Assembly (NCBI GenBank): GCA_029565935.1
Contig: JAKQNF010000006.1
Coordinates: 1 to 54,715, forward strand
Length of the DNA stretch: 54,715 nt
Source of the DNA: Bacillota bacterium
Lineage (GTDB): Bacteria > Bacillota > DTU025 > MWDF01
Reading direction: 5' to 3'
Shown here: piece after piece, positions 1 to 10,447 of the stretch
Layout of the letters: each line of letters opens with the position of its first letter
Position numbering within the stretch: position 1 is the stretch's first letter
Made by a program: the position numbers and the translations under genes
Notes under the pieces: generated by a model
Told to the model about the DNA's origin: nothing
Seen by the model: the letters and a program-made list of their open reading frames with translations, nothing else
The model's database searches: none

Positions 1-125
1 ATGCTCTTTGGCAACCGCATAGGGGAAAAGACGAAGAGGAAAAGGGTAAAGAAGAAGCAAGGAAAGCAGACAAGGCGAGTAAGGATAAGACGGGAAAGCG
101 CGTAGGGAAGGTAATAGAGAAAATT
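1..125 (+). other. rRNA operon spacer upstream of 23S
   Basis: Purine-rich stretch directly before the mature 5' end of the 23S gene. It is probably the end of the 16S-23S internal transcribed spacer. I see no tRNA cloverleaf and no convincing ORF in it. The 16S gene, if linked, lies outside the window. Confidence 0.5.
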
Positions 126-3070
<2,945 letters not shown>

Positions 3071-3186
3071 TTCACCGGCGGTCCCGTCGTAAGAAGGGTA
3101 CCCGCCATGTCAAGGCCTGCCATGCCCATTTGCCCATAACCACTCCGTCCTCTTCTCCCGTGCGGTTACCTAAGAGCATTTTCCGG
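3071..3186. other. spacer after 23S, no 5S gene
   Basis: About 115 bases between the 23S end and the terminator hairpin. I looked for 5S landmarks (a roughly 117-nt molecule with a GAAC-containing loop and closing complementary ends) and found none. No tRNA is visible. It reads as transcribed trailer. Confidence 0.5.
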
Positions 3187-3211
3187 TGGCCCGGTCGTAA
3201 AGATCGGGCCA
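3187..3211 (+). terminator. rRNA operon terminator hairpin
   Basis: TGGCCCGGTC (3187-3196) pairs with GATCGGGCCA (3202-3211) around a GTAAA loop: a 10-bp stem with one G-U pair, followed by a moderately T-rich run (ATTCGCTTTATTC). It sits between the 23S gene and the next ORF and most likely ends rRNA transcription. Confidence 0.65.
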
Positions 3212-3245
3212 TTCGCTTTATTCATACAGATATTACGGGGGAATA

Positions 3246-3758
3246 GTGAGGATGAAGAAGACAGCCCAGCTTACGTTGTCCGCTATGTTCATCGCGTTGG
3301 CGATTGTGACGCCGATGCTTTTGCATGGTATCCCGAATGCCGGCACCTTGTTCCTGCCCATGAATTTCGTGGTCCTGCTAGCGGCCTTCTTCCTGGAACC
3401 TGCGTACGCGCTCATGGTAGGGGCGTTGAGCCCGGTACTGAACATGCTAATCACAGGGATGCCCCCGGCGTTTCCCGTGCTTCCTTTCATGGTGGCAGAG
3501 CTTGCGATATATGGGCTGTCGGCCAGCGTGCTATATAGGAAACTGAAACTGGACAGGACCATATCGCTCGTCATTGCGATGGGATTAGGAAGGCTTGCCG
3601 CGTCTTTTACGGTATGGGTGCTGGTGAACTCTTTCGGCGCCAAGCTGCCTGCCCCTTGGGCTTTCTTCGCGGCTACTTTCACGGGAAGCCTTCCCGGGAT
3701 AGCCATACAGCTTGCTGCTATACCCAGCATAGTGGCGGTCATGCAAAGAAGGCGCTAG
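3246..3758 (+). CDS. ECF transporter S component
   Basis: About 170-residue hydrophobic protein, the size of substrate-binding S components of energy-coupling factor vitamin importers. It has roughly five to six membrane segments. The opening KKTAQLTLSAMFIALAIVTP is typical of the family, in which a basic start runs into a helix with small residues, followed by a conserved inner region (here LPMNFVVLLAAFF). S components pair with a shared EcfT/EcfA1/EcfA2 energizing module, which is not in this window, so it is probably a solitary group II type. The substrate cannot be told. Start: GTG at 3246 or ATG at 3252; the G-rich stretch at 3236-3241 could serve either. It lies just after the rRNA terminator and converges on a minus-strand gene. 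Confidence 0.75.
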   Translation: MRMKKTAQLTLSAMFIALAIVTPMLLHGIPNAGTLFLPMNFVVLLAAFFLEPAYALMVGALSPVLNMLITGMPPAFPVLPFMVAELAIYGLSASVLYRKLKLDRTISLVIAMGLGRLAASFTVWVLVNSFGAKLPAPWAFFAATFTGSLPGIAIQLAAIPSIVAVMQRRR

Positions 3759-3786
3759 GGCCGGCAATAGCGTACATTTGGTATCG

Positions 3787-3810
3787 AAGGGGCCCGATGG
3801 AAGGCCCCTT
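3787..3810. terminator. convergent terminator hairpin
   Basis: AAGGGGCC (3787-3794) pairs with GGCCCCTT (3803-3810), followed by TTACGATTTC on the plus strand. It lies between the ECF S-component gene and the stop codon of the convergent acyltransferase gene, so it can act in both directions. Confidence 0.65.
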
Positions 3811-4698
3811 TTACGATTTCTTGAGCATAAGTGCATCTATCTGCTCTTTCGTATATGAGGGCTGCTCGAACAATCTGTCAGGATTTTCCATGTAGTTCTT
3901 GAACGTCTTCAGAGTGTTTCCGTAATAGGTCCCGTCCGCGAGCCTGTCGTCCAGCGTCATGTATATGTCCAGTACGCTTGCGATCTTGCCTATGCCGGAA
4001 CGGTTGTCGTTCACGGGCGCTTTCTTGATCTTCCCTATCGCCATGATGAGGCCGCTGTTGCCCCAGTTGAAAAGGTGGTGGAACACGCCGTCTATCCCTA
4101 TGCTACCCAGATTGGTGATCAAGCCCGAACTGTATGAAGGGTCGTTGGCGATAAGGGATCCGGGCAGGAGGTTCCTTGTGTCCAGCAGCCTGTACAACCA
4201 CATGAAGGCCGATGCGAGCGGCTGTGGCATGGACATGAGGAAGTCGACCTCGCGCTCCGAGCTGCTTCCCCGATCGCTCTTGCCCTCCTCTACAGCGCGC
4301 CTCATCCTTTCCGCCACCTGCCATATCGTATCCGTCGGCTGGAAGCAGACCTTTACTAGGCCTTCCGTGCCTTCGTCGGTCAATTGCTTCTTCGCGACCA
4401 GGCTGAACGATATCTCGTTCCTCTGGTAGAACGAGTGACCTGAAACGAAGGTATTGATGAGCGGCCTTTCGACGATGGTCCGAACGAAAGAGGCGACGAT
4501 GAGGTGCAGTATGTTTATCCTGTCTTTGGCCGACTTGCCGCGGTTTTCCTTCAACAGCAGGGCGATGGCCGCATCCATCACGATAGTGTCCTTGTAGTAA
4601 AGGGATGCTTCGTCCCTCGTGGGACATGTATAGGTAAGGACTTTCTTGAAACTGGGTACCTTGATGTAGGTGCCGTCCGGGCGGTTCCTAAAAAGCAT
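3811..4698 (-). CDS. E2-like (CAT superfamily) acyltransferase paralog A
   Basis: 295 residues resembling only the catalytic domain of 2-oxoacid dehydrogenase E2 / chloramphenicol acetyltransferase proteins. There is no lipoyl or peripheral-subunit-binding domain and no signal peptide. The E2 motif FTxSNLG is echoed by LITNLGSIGID near residue 193. The active-site motif DHRxxDG appears as DDRLADG at 250-256, so the catalytic His is replaced by Asp. That makes a normal acyl-CoA/CoA reaction doubtful and suggests a different substrate, a structural role or a derived mechanism. The start has a good Shine-Dalgarno (GGGGGA, 6 nt before ATG). A close paralog lies upstream at 4836-5729, separated by a terminator, so each is probably its own unit. 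No pyruvate dehydrogenase genes are nearby. Confidence 0.75.
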   Translation of the reverse strand: MLFRNRPDGTYIKVPSFKKVLTYTCPTRDEASLYYKDTIVMDAAIALLLKENRGKSAKDRINILHLIVASFVRTIVERPLINTFVSGHSFYQRNEISFSLVAKKQLTDEGTEGLVKVCFQPTDTIWQVAERMRRAVEEGKSDRGSSSEREVDFLMSMPQPLASAFMWLYRLLDTRNLLPGSLIANDPSYSSGLITNLGSIGIDGVFHHLFNWGNSGLIMAIGKIKKAPVNDNRSGIGKIASVLDIYMTLDDRLADGTYYGNTLKTFKNYMENPDRLFEQPSYTKEQIDALMLKKS

Positions 4699-4770
4699 GG
4701 CAAATCCCCCTGAAAAATGATGGGTGACCCTGGGTCGTCAAGACCCGCAACGAAATTCTGATACTCTAAA

Positions 4771-4808
4771 GAAAGCCCGCAGGGCAAGGGCTCGGCCTTT
4801 CTGCGGGC
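4771..4808 (-). terminator. terminator of acyltransferase paralog B
   Basis: GCCCGCAG (4775-4782) pairs with CTGCGGGC (4801-4808), with further GGC/GCC pairing in the loop. Read on the minus strand, the hairpin is followed by CTTTCTTT, a good T-run. It ends transcription of the gene at 4836-5729 before the next minus-strand gene. Confidence 0.75.
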
Positions 4809-4835
4809 GGTCATTCCTGGTTTAAAGGCCCGATA

Positions 4836-5729
4836 CTACTCGGGGACGTACTTCAGGTCGAGCTCGGCAATGTGCTCCTTCGTATAGCCTGCGGGCTCAA
4901 GAAGCGGCTCCGGGTGCTCGACGTATTTCTTGAACGTCGTTAGTGAGTTGTAATAATAGACCCCGTCCGCCACCCTGTCGTCGAGTGTCATCTTCATGTC
5001 CAGCACGTGTCCTATCTTCATGTTCCCATGCCTGTTGTCGAAGATGGGACCCTTCTTGACCTTACCGACGGAAATGAAGACCGAGCATGTGCCCCAATTG
5101 TAGAGATGATGGCTTATTGAGTCCATCCCTATGCTTCCAAGGTTGGTGAAGAAGGCGGTAGCGTAGAGAGGATCGGTCTTGATCATGAATCCAGGCAGCA
5201 AGTTGTGATAGTCCAGGAACCTGTAGAACCACATGAAGGCCTTGATCCCGAAGCGCGGCAGCGCCATGACGACGTCAATTTCTTTTTCGGTTGTGTTGCC
5301 GATGGCGCTCTTGCTGTGGTTAACCGCATCCTTGACCCTCCTCGCCACGTCATGGAGCGTATCCTCTGGATTGAAGATTATCTTCAGTATCGTTTCCTCT
5401 CCTTCGTCGGAAATGTCCTTCTTAACCACGAAGCTGAAGGAGAGCTCGTTGCGCCTGAAGTACCTCTGTCCGGCCACGAACGTGTTCAGGATGGGGCGTT
5501 CCACAACAGTACGCATGTACGCGGCCAGGATGATGTGGAAGAGGTTGATCCTGTCCTCGGGGTCCTTTCCCTTGTTGATCTCAAGGAGCATCGCGATAGC
5601 GTTGTCTATGTCGAAGCGCTCCTCGGCGAACAGCACGGATTCATCCCTGGTCGGAAACATGTATGGATTCAGCTTCTTAAAGTTGGGGACTTTCAGTGCC
5701 TTGCCGTCCGGCCTGTCCTTCAGGATCAT
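4836..5729 (-). CDS. E2-like (CAT superfamily) acyltransferase paralog B
   Basis: 297 residues, clearly paralogous to the gene at 3811-4698 along its whole length; both open with an M-hydrophobic-(K/R)-(D/N)-R-P-D-G pattern. It consists of the E2 catalytic-domain fold only. FFTNLGSIGMD matches the E2 SNLG region, and the active-site motif reads DDRVADG at 250-256, again with Asp for the catalytic His. Conserving the same substitution in two diverged copies argues that it is functional and not decay. The start is supported by GGAGGTAT just upstream of ATG and a TATAAT further up. Product: acyltransferase-like protein of unknown substrate. Confidence 0.75.
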   Translation of the reverse strand: MILKDRPDGKALKVPNFKKLNPYMFPTRDESVLFAEERFDIDNAIAMLLEINKGKDPEDRINLFHIILAAYMRTVVERPILNTFVAGQRYFRRNELSFSFVVKKDISDEGEETILKIIFNPEDTLHDVARRVKDAVNHSKSAIGNTTEKEIDVVMALPRFGIKAFMWFYRFLDYHNLLPGFMIKTDPLYATAFFTNLGSIGMDSISHHLYNWGTCSVFISVGKVKKGPIFDNRHGNMKIGHVLDMKMTLDDRVADGVYYYNSLTTFKKYVEHPEPLLEPAGYTKEHIAELDLKYVPE

Positions 5730-5767
5730 CTCAATACCTCCGGGTTATTTAATGAAACCGTGTTTTA

Positions 5768-5773
5768 ATTATA
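5768..5773 (-). promoter_or_regulatory. -10 element for acyltransferase paralog B
   Basis: ATTATA on the plus strand reads TATAAT on the minus strand, about 38 bases before the start codon at 5729. I see no good -35 at 16-18 bp, so this is a partial promoter call. Confidence 0.4.
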
Positions 5774-5960
5774 CATCACATGTATCACCAGGCGCGACGA
5801 AACGGCCGAATGGACGCACTATGCATTTTCAACCTCTACCGAAGCATCCTGGCGATGTCAACCGGACGATGCCATATATGGACCGTCGCCTGTCCACCGT
5901 CATACGTCCATATGCCAGGGCCGTACACTAGAACGGTAAAGATGCCGACAAGCCTACCTT

Positions 5961-5989
5961 TTGGCGCTGGGGGTTTTTACCACTATAAT
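5961..5989 (+). promoter_or_regulatory. promoter for HAD phosphatase / gpmI
   Basis: TTGGCG (5961-5966), a 17-bp spacer, then TATAAT (5984-5989). Expected start is near 5996, leaving a leader of about 85 nt that contains the hairpin at 6033-6059. The rest of the intergenic region 5774-5960 shows no gene I can support. Confidence 0.6.
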
Positions 5990-6032
5990 AGCCGGGCGGT
6001 CGCTGATAGAATATACTAAGACTACTTGCATG

Positions 6033-6059
6033 GCGCGGGTTGTGTCTTACGGCCCGCGC
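6033..6059 (+). promoter_or_regulatory. GC-rich leader hairpin before HAD gene
   Basis: GCGCGGG (6033-6039) pairs with CCCGCGC (6053-6059), followed by GATTTCTTTCC and then the ribosome-binding site. The shape is that of a weak terminator inside a 5' leader, so it could attenuate or merely insulate. No known riboswitch class is recognisable. Confidence 0.4.
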
Positions 6060-6082
6060 GATTTCTTTCCGAGGAGGTTCAT

Positions 6083-6904
6083 ATGGGATACAGGATGCTC
6101 GTTACAGATCTGGACTATACTTGCCTCAATGACGACCACGTCATTCCAGAGGACAATATAAAGGCGGCCAAAAGGGCGATCGAAGAAGGCCTGATATTCT
6201 CAGTCGCGACGGGGCGCAGCAAGGCGGCCGCCGAGAGGCACGTCCTGCAGCTTGCGCCGAACGCCCCCGTAATACTCCAAAACGGCATGAGCATATACGA
6301 TTTCAATGAGAACAGGACGATTATCGAGCACCTGGTGGACACAGAGATGTCCATAATGGCGATAGAGTGGGGCGATTCGAAGGGCATCATCACTGCCGTA
6401 GCAATTGGTGACAGGCATTACATCTCCAAGAGGGGCGGGGAGATGGTGGAGGCCCTGGAGAAGTTGGAGGGAGTCCCCTGCGTGGAGACGGGGGATCTGA
6501 AAGCCTTCATAGAAAGCGAGAAGGAGACCGTTAAGATAGCGAACGTGCTCTACGTAGTGCGCCCTGAGGACAGGGACAAACTAGCCAGACAGGCGGTTTT
6601 GGACTTCCCGGAGGTAAGCGTAATAGTCTCGGGGCCTCCTTTCATAGAGTTCTTGAACAAGGAGGCATCCAAGGGCCACGCATTGGAGGAGCTCTGCGCC
6701 ATAATAGGGGTGGACCTGTCCGAAGTCGTGGTCGTGGGAGACGCGCCCAATGACGCGGAGATGATGATGAGAGCGGGCATGTCATACGCCGTCGCGAACG
6801 CCGAGGACAAAGTAAAGGGCATCGCGCAGCGGATGACGAAGAGAGGTCACAACGATGCGGTACTGCCGGAGGTCCTGCTGGACGCTTTCGGCATAAACGT
6901 TTGA
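6083..6904 (+). CDS. Cof-type HAD phosphatase (HAD-IIB)
   Basis: 273-residue cytosolic sugar-phosphate/nucleotide phosphatase of the Cof family. Motif I is DLDYTCLND at residues 7-15. Both Asp of DxD are kept, but the usual Gly of DxDGT is Tyr. Motif II falls at SVATGRS, and motif IV is GDAPNDAEMM near residue 228, which holds Mg2+. The C2B cap lies between. I start at ATG 6083 because GAGGAGG sits 5 nt upstream; the open frame extends further but has no ribosome site. The next gene, gpmI, follows after 44 nt in the same direction, so they are probably co-transcribed. The substrate is unknown. Confidence 0.85.
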   Translation: MGYRMLVTDLDYTCLNDDHVIPEDNIKAAKRAIEEGLIFSVATGRSKAAAERHVLQLAPNAPVILQNGMSIYDFNENRTIIEHLVDTEMSIMAIEWGDSKGIITAVAIGDRHYISKRGGEMVEALEKLEGVPCVETGDLKAFIESEKETVKIANVLYVVRPEDRDKLARQAVLDFPEVSVIVSGPPFIEFLNKEASKGHALEELCAIIGVDLSEVVVVGDAPNDAEMMMRAGMSYAVANAEDKVKGIAQRMTKRGHNDAVLPEVLLDAFGINV

Positions 6905-6948
6905 ACAAGCCCCTCCGAGGGGATAAAATTGGTCTGCGGGTGATGTGA

Positions 6949-8595
6949 ATGATGGTTGATAAAAAAGTGATAATGGTGATAATGGACGGCTGGGGGGTCC
7001 CGAATAAGCTGGAAGACAGCGCAATAACCCCCATAAACGCCCCGAACGTCACGAGGATGTCGGATCTGTTCCCCTATTGTACGCTTCCTGCGCACGGAGA
7101 GGCGGTGGGCCTTCCCGAAGGACAGATGGGAGGCTCCGAGGTGGGGCATCTGTGCCTGGGCGCGGGCCGTGTGGTACCGCAGGCGCTGGCATACATCGAC
7201 GAGCTCATAGAGGACGGCCGGTTCTTCAAGAACGAGGTAATAAAAAGCGCCTTCGATTCTGCGAACGCATCCGGAGGCAGGGTACACCTTATGGGACTGC
7301 TTTCTCCGGGAGGCGTGCATACACACACAAGGCACGTGGAAGCGCTCGTCCGTTTTGCGAAGCTCTCCGGTGTGAAGGAACTCTATTTGCATGCGTTCCT
7401 TGACGGAAGGGACGTTCCGCCCAAGAGCGCAAGAGAATACATAGCCGAGACCGAGACCATGATGAAGGCAGAGGGGCTTGGCAGGATAGCCACTGTATCG
7501 GGCAGGTACTATCCGATGGACAGGGACAACAGGTGGGACAGGGTTAAGCGCGGCTGGGATGCGATAGTGCTCGGAAGGGGCAAGATAGCTGCCAACGCGG
7601 AGGAAGCGGTCGACCAGTCCTATCAGGCCGGCGTAACAGACGAGTTCGTGGAGCCGACCGTGATATTCCATGACGGGAAGCCCCTTGGCAAGGTAGAGGA
7701 CGGCGATTCTGTCATCTTCTTTAACTTCAGGGGCGACAGGGCAAGGGAGCTCACGAGGGCCTTCAACGAGCCGGACTTCAAGGAGTTCGAGAGGGAGATC
7801 GTGCCGAAGGTCCACTATGTATGCTTCATGGACTACCTTAAGGAGCCGGGTTACAACATTGCTTTCTCGCAGTCGGACACGGTAGGAGGACTTTCGGAGA
7901 CTTTGTCCAAACATGGCCTGAAGCAGCTGCATACGGCCGAGACCGAGAAGTTCGCCCACGTGACATTCTTCTTTAACGGAGGCAGGGAGGAGCCGTTCGA
8001 AGGTGAGGACAGGGTTCTCGTCCCTTCATCCAGGGTGGCTACCTACGACCTCAAGCCGGATATGAGCGCGCACGAAATCACCGATGCGGTCATAAAGGCG
8101 CTCGATTCCGAGAAGTACGACTTCATAGTCGCGAATTACGCCAACTGTGACATGGTGGGCCATACGGGATCTTACGAAGCGACCGTAAAGGCCGTACAGA
8201 CTGTGGATTTCTGCGTCGGAAGAGTGGTCGAGAAGGCCAGGGCCGTGGGCTGGACAGTGATAGTCACCTCGGACCATGGCAACGCCGACGAGATGAAGGA
8301 TCCTTCCAGCGGAGAAATCTCTACTGCGCATTCCCTCAACCCGGTTCCTTTCATACTGATCGGGGAGGGTGGCCTGAAACTTAGGCAGGACGGCAATTTC
8401 GGCGACGTGGCGCCGACGATCCTTGAGTTATTCGGAATAGAAAAGCCTGTCGAGATGACGGGGACGAGCCTGATAATCGCAGGTTCACGCCATCCCGAGG
8501 CTAAGGCTGCTGAGGGTGTCTATGGTTCCGGCCTTGAAAGTGGCCGACTTGAAAGCGTGCTTGAGGGCCATGATGCTGATGAACTGCCCGAATAA
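6949..8595 (+). CDS. gpmI: 2,3-bisphosphoglycerate-independent phosphoglycerate mutase
   Basis: Interconverts 3- and 2-phosphoglycerate in glycolysis and gluconeogenesis. It is a binuclear Mn enzyme of the alkaline phosphatase superfamily. The N-terminal metal site (MDGWG), the phosphoserine loop GGSEVGH with Ser63, and the C-terminal ligands SDHGNAD and TAHS are all present. Position 62 is Gly where the family usually has Asn (NSEVGH). At 548 residues it is roughly 35 longer than the usual 505-515. The extra C-terminal tail, after EMTGTSLI, is low-complexity and overlaps the convergent gene at 8485-8880 by 111 bp. Start: ATG 6949 (or the adjacent ATG) after GGGTGAT. Confidence 0.95.
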   Translation: MMVDKKVIMVIMDGWGVPNKLEDSAITPINAPNVTRMSDLFPYCTLPAHGEAVGLPEGQMGGSEVGHLCLGAGRVVPQALAYIDELIEDGRFFKNEVIKSAFDSANASGGRVHLMGLLSPGGVHTHTRHVEALVRFAKLSGVKELYLHAFLDGRDVPPKSAREYIAETETMMKAEGLGRIATVSGRYYPMDRDNRWDRVKRGWDAIVLGRGKIAANAEEAVDQSYQAGVTDEFVEPTVIFHDGKPLGKVEDGDSVIFFNFRGDRARELTRAFNEPDFKEFEREIVPKVHYVCFMDYLKEPGYNIAFSQSDTVGGLSETLSKHGLKQLHTAETEKFAHVTFFFNGGREEPFEGEDRVLVPSSRVATYDLKPDMSAHEITDAVIKALDSEKYDFIVANYANCDMVGHTGSYEATVKAVQTVDFCVGRVVEKARAVGWTVIVTSDHGNADEMKDPSSGEISTAHSLNPVPFILIGEGGLKLRQDGNFGDVAPTILELFGIEKPVEMTGTSLIIAGSRHPEAKAAEGVYGSGLESGRLESVLEGHDADELPE

Positions 8596-8880
8596 CCCGG
8601 TCTCCACTGGCTTGGGTACGGCGAGCGACATGGCTAGGGAAGCGTCAGGCAAGAAGATGTCGACCTCCCTGGCACCGGCGTTGTACGCTTCTTCAAGGGC
8701 GATCCGCACTGCGGCGAGCCTAGCCGATCTCATGTTGTTGACCGGAAGGGATACGTTCTTGACTATCTCGGACACGGAGCGTCCGTCGGGGCCCAGGATC
8801 AGCGCCCAGACGTTCGCCCCAGAGTCGTGCCTTATGAAAGCGTCTACGTATGCGGTCAGTCTGCCTTGTAGCTTAGGCAT
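8485..8880 (-). CDS. small RNase H-fold-like protein, catalytic residues partly lost
   Basis: 131 residues. The pattern suggests the RNase HI fold: a first strand with Asp (TAYVDAF, D13), a G-rich hairpin, a helix NNMRSARLAAVRIALEEA that parallels the RNase H helix carrying the catalytic Glu, and a strand ending in Asp (VDIFLPDAS, D79). The Glu position appears to be Ala, so nuclease activity is doubtful. This is a fold-level guess. The start is ATG 8880: AGGTGAT lies 4 nt upstream, and an earlier ATG at 8910 falls inside the -10 box. It has its own consensus promoter, whose spacer is a LexA-like palindrome, so DNA-damage control is possible. The gene ends inside the 3' end of gpmI. Confidence 0.7.
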   Translation of the reverse strand: MPKLQGRLTAYVDAFIRHDSGANVWALILGPDGRSVSEIVKNVSLPVNNMRSARLAAVRIALEEAYNAGAREVDIFLPDASLAMSLAVPKPVETGLFGQFISIMALKHAFKSATFKAGTIDTLSSLSLGMA

Positions 8881-8909
8881 GACGATCACCTCACAATCCA
8901 TCCAACTCA

Positions 8910-8937
8910 ATTATACCGAACATATGTTCTATGTCAA
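8910..8937 (-). promoter_or_regulatory. consensus sigma-70/sigma-A promoter
   Basis: On the minus strand TTGACA (plus-strand 8932-8937), a 16-bp spacer and TATAAT (8910-8915): both hexamers match consensus exactly. It drives the 131-residue gene starting at 8880 with a leader of roughly 20-25 nt. Confidence 0.85.
8917..8930. promoter_or_regulatory. LexA/DinR-like SOS box in promoter spacer
   Basis: CGAACATATGTTCT contains the perfect 12-bp palindrome GAACATATGTTC (8918-8929). It fits the Gram-positive LexA (DinR) consensus CGAACRNRYGTTYC except for the last base. It occupies nearly the whole spacer between the -35 and -10 elements, a position where a bound repressor would block polymerase. 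It could also affect the divergent decarboxylase gene. No lexA gene is in the window. Confidence 0.55.
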
Positions 8938-8964
8938 TGATCCAGGGGGTGTTCCATACAAAAG

Positions 8965-10428
8965 ATGGACCTAGACAAGATAAGCGCGCCTCTGTTCCAA
9001 GCCCTTAGAAAGCACGCCGACATGGAGCCGTACCAGTTCCATGTGCCGGGCCATAAAGCTGGCAAGGCATATCCCAAGGAGATATACGAATGGCTAAGGG
9101 ACTATGCCATGAGGATAGACCTGACGGAACAGCCCGACATTGACTGTCTTCTAGCACCTTCGGGCCCGATCAAGGAAGCCCAGGAGAACGCCGCCAGGGT
9201 TTTCGACTGCGACAGGACGTTCTTCCTGACCAACGGCAGCACGTCGGGCTGCCAGGCGATGATACTCTCGAACACGAAGCCCGGGCAGAAGCTGATAATG
9301 CCCCGAGACGCCCATATGTCGGCCTTCGGCGGGATGATAATGTCAGGCGCCGAGCCGGTCTTCGTATACCCTGACGTCGACCCTAAATGGGGCGTGACGA
9401 AAGGCGTACCCTACGCCGAATACGAAAGGGTCCTGTCCACGCATTCGGATATATCGGCGTGCTTCATTACCAGGCCGAACTATTACGGCATGTGCCCCGA
9501 CATCAAGCAGGTCGTGAAGCTGTGCCACGAAAAGAACATCCCTGTGCTGGTGGACGAGGCGCACGGTGCCCATATGGCGTTCCACTCATCGATGCCCGAT
9601 TCGGCCCTGGAATCAGGGGCCGATTACGTAGTGCAGAGCGCCCACAAGACTCTGCAGGCTTTCACCGGCGGCTCATGGATGCACCTCAAGGGACCGCTTT
9701 CCGATCCCGACAAGGCCTCCAGGATGGTATCGCTGCTGCAGTCCACAAGCCCTTCCTACATAATAATGGCCACCCTCGACCTCACATCCTACCTGATGGG
9801 AGGATGGGGCAAGGAGATAATGAACAGGCAGTACAAGCTCAACAAGGCCTTTAGGAAAGAGGCCCACAAGCTCAAGGGCGTGCGAATTATAGAAGATTCC
9901 ATAATCGACCCTCTTAGGATTACGGTATCGGCGTCGGACCTAGGACTTTCCGGCATCGAGCTGGACTTGGTCCTTAGAAACGAATACAGGGTCTGCGCCG
10001 AGATGGCAGACCTTGAGAATGTCGTGATAATCCAGACCGTTGCTGACGACGAGGACACGATGGAAGCCCTCCTTGCAGCGCTCACGGATATAAGCCAAAG
10101 GTTCAAGGCGGATCCGAAGAAACGCTCGAAGATCGGAAGACAAGTAGCGGCCACCTGGCTTGCGATGCAGTCCAGCCCGGTCAGGATGACCATGAGGGAA
10201 GCAGCGTTCTGCGACAGCGAGACGGTGCCGCTCACCCAGGCGGTGGGCTATGTCGCGACGGAGACCGTCTCCGTCTACCCTCCCGGCATCCCCGCTATAA
10301 TACCAGGAGAGGAGATAACCGCGGAGAAGGCGGTGCTGATAATCGACCTAGCCCGCTCAGGTTATTTCATCAAAGGTCTCAGAGGTTCGGAGGATTTCGG
10401 CATCAGAGTAGTGAAGACCGGTATATAG
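8965..10428 (+). CDS. Orn/Lys/Arg decarboxylase (SpeA/YaaO type)
   Basis: 487-residue fold-type I PLP decarboxylase, the short Gram-positive form (about 480-490 residues) without the wing domain of the large enterobacterial enzymes. The N-terminal motif PYQFHVPGHKAG, the cofactor-contacting VDEAHGAH (D197, H200) and the Schiff-base lysine in SAHKTLQAFTGG (K228) are all present. It would make cadaverine, agmatine or putrescine; the substrate cannot be read from sequence. In Bacillus the homolog yaaO also sits directly before tmk, which supports the assignment. ATG 8965 has only a distant G-run (8945-8950) as ribosome site. The start shares its upstream region with the divergent LexA-box gene. 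Confidence 0.92.
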   Translation: MDLDKISAPLFQALRKHADMEPYQFHVPGHKAGKAYPKEIYEWLRDYAMRIDLTEQPDIDCLLAPSGPIKEAQENAARVFDCDRTFFLTNGSTSGCQAMILSNTKPGQKLIMPRDAHMSAFGGMIMSGAEPVFVYPDVDPKWGVTKGVPYAEYERVLSTHSDISACFITRPNYYGMCPDIKQVVKLCHEKNIPVLVDEAHGAHMAFHSSMPDSALESGADYVVQSAHKTLQAFTGGSWMHLKGPLSDPDKASRMVSLLQSTSPSYIIMATLDLTSYLMGGWGKEIMNRQYKLNKAFRKEAHKLKGVRIIEDSIIDPLRITVSASDLGLSGIELDLVLRNEYRVCAEMADLENVVIIQTVADDEDTMEALLAALTDISQRFKADPKKRSKIGRQVAATWLAMQSSPVRMTMREAAFCDSETVPLTQAVGYVATETVSVYPPGIPAIIPGEEITAEKAVLIIDLARSGYFIKGLRGSEDFGIRVVKTGI

Positions 10429-10447
10429 CACAATTGTGGAGGCGGAT

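Noticed and set aside
3071-3245. 5S rRNA gene after 23S
   Set aside because: No 5S-like sequence or closing helix found in this stretch.
6847-7959. 370-codon open frame antisense to gpmI
   Set aside because: Frame shadow of gpmI with no ribosome site and unnatural composition.
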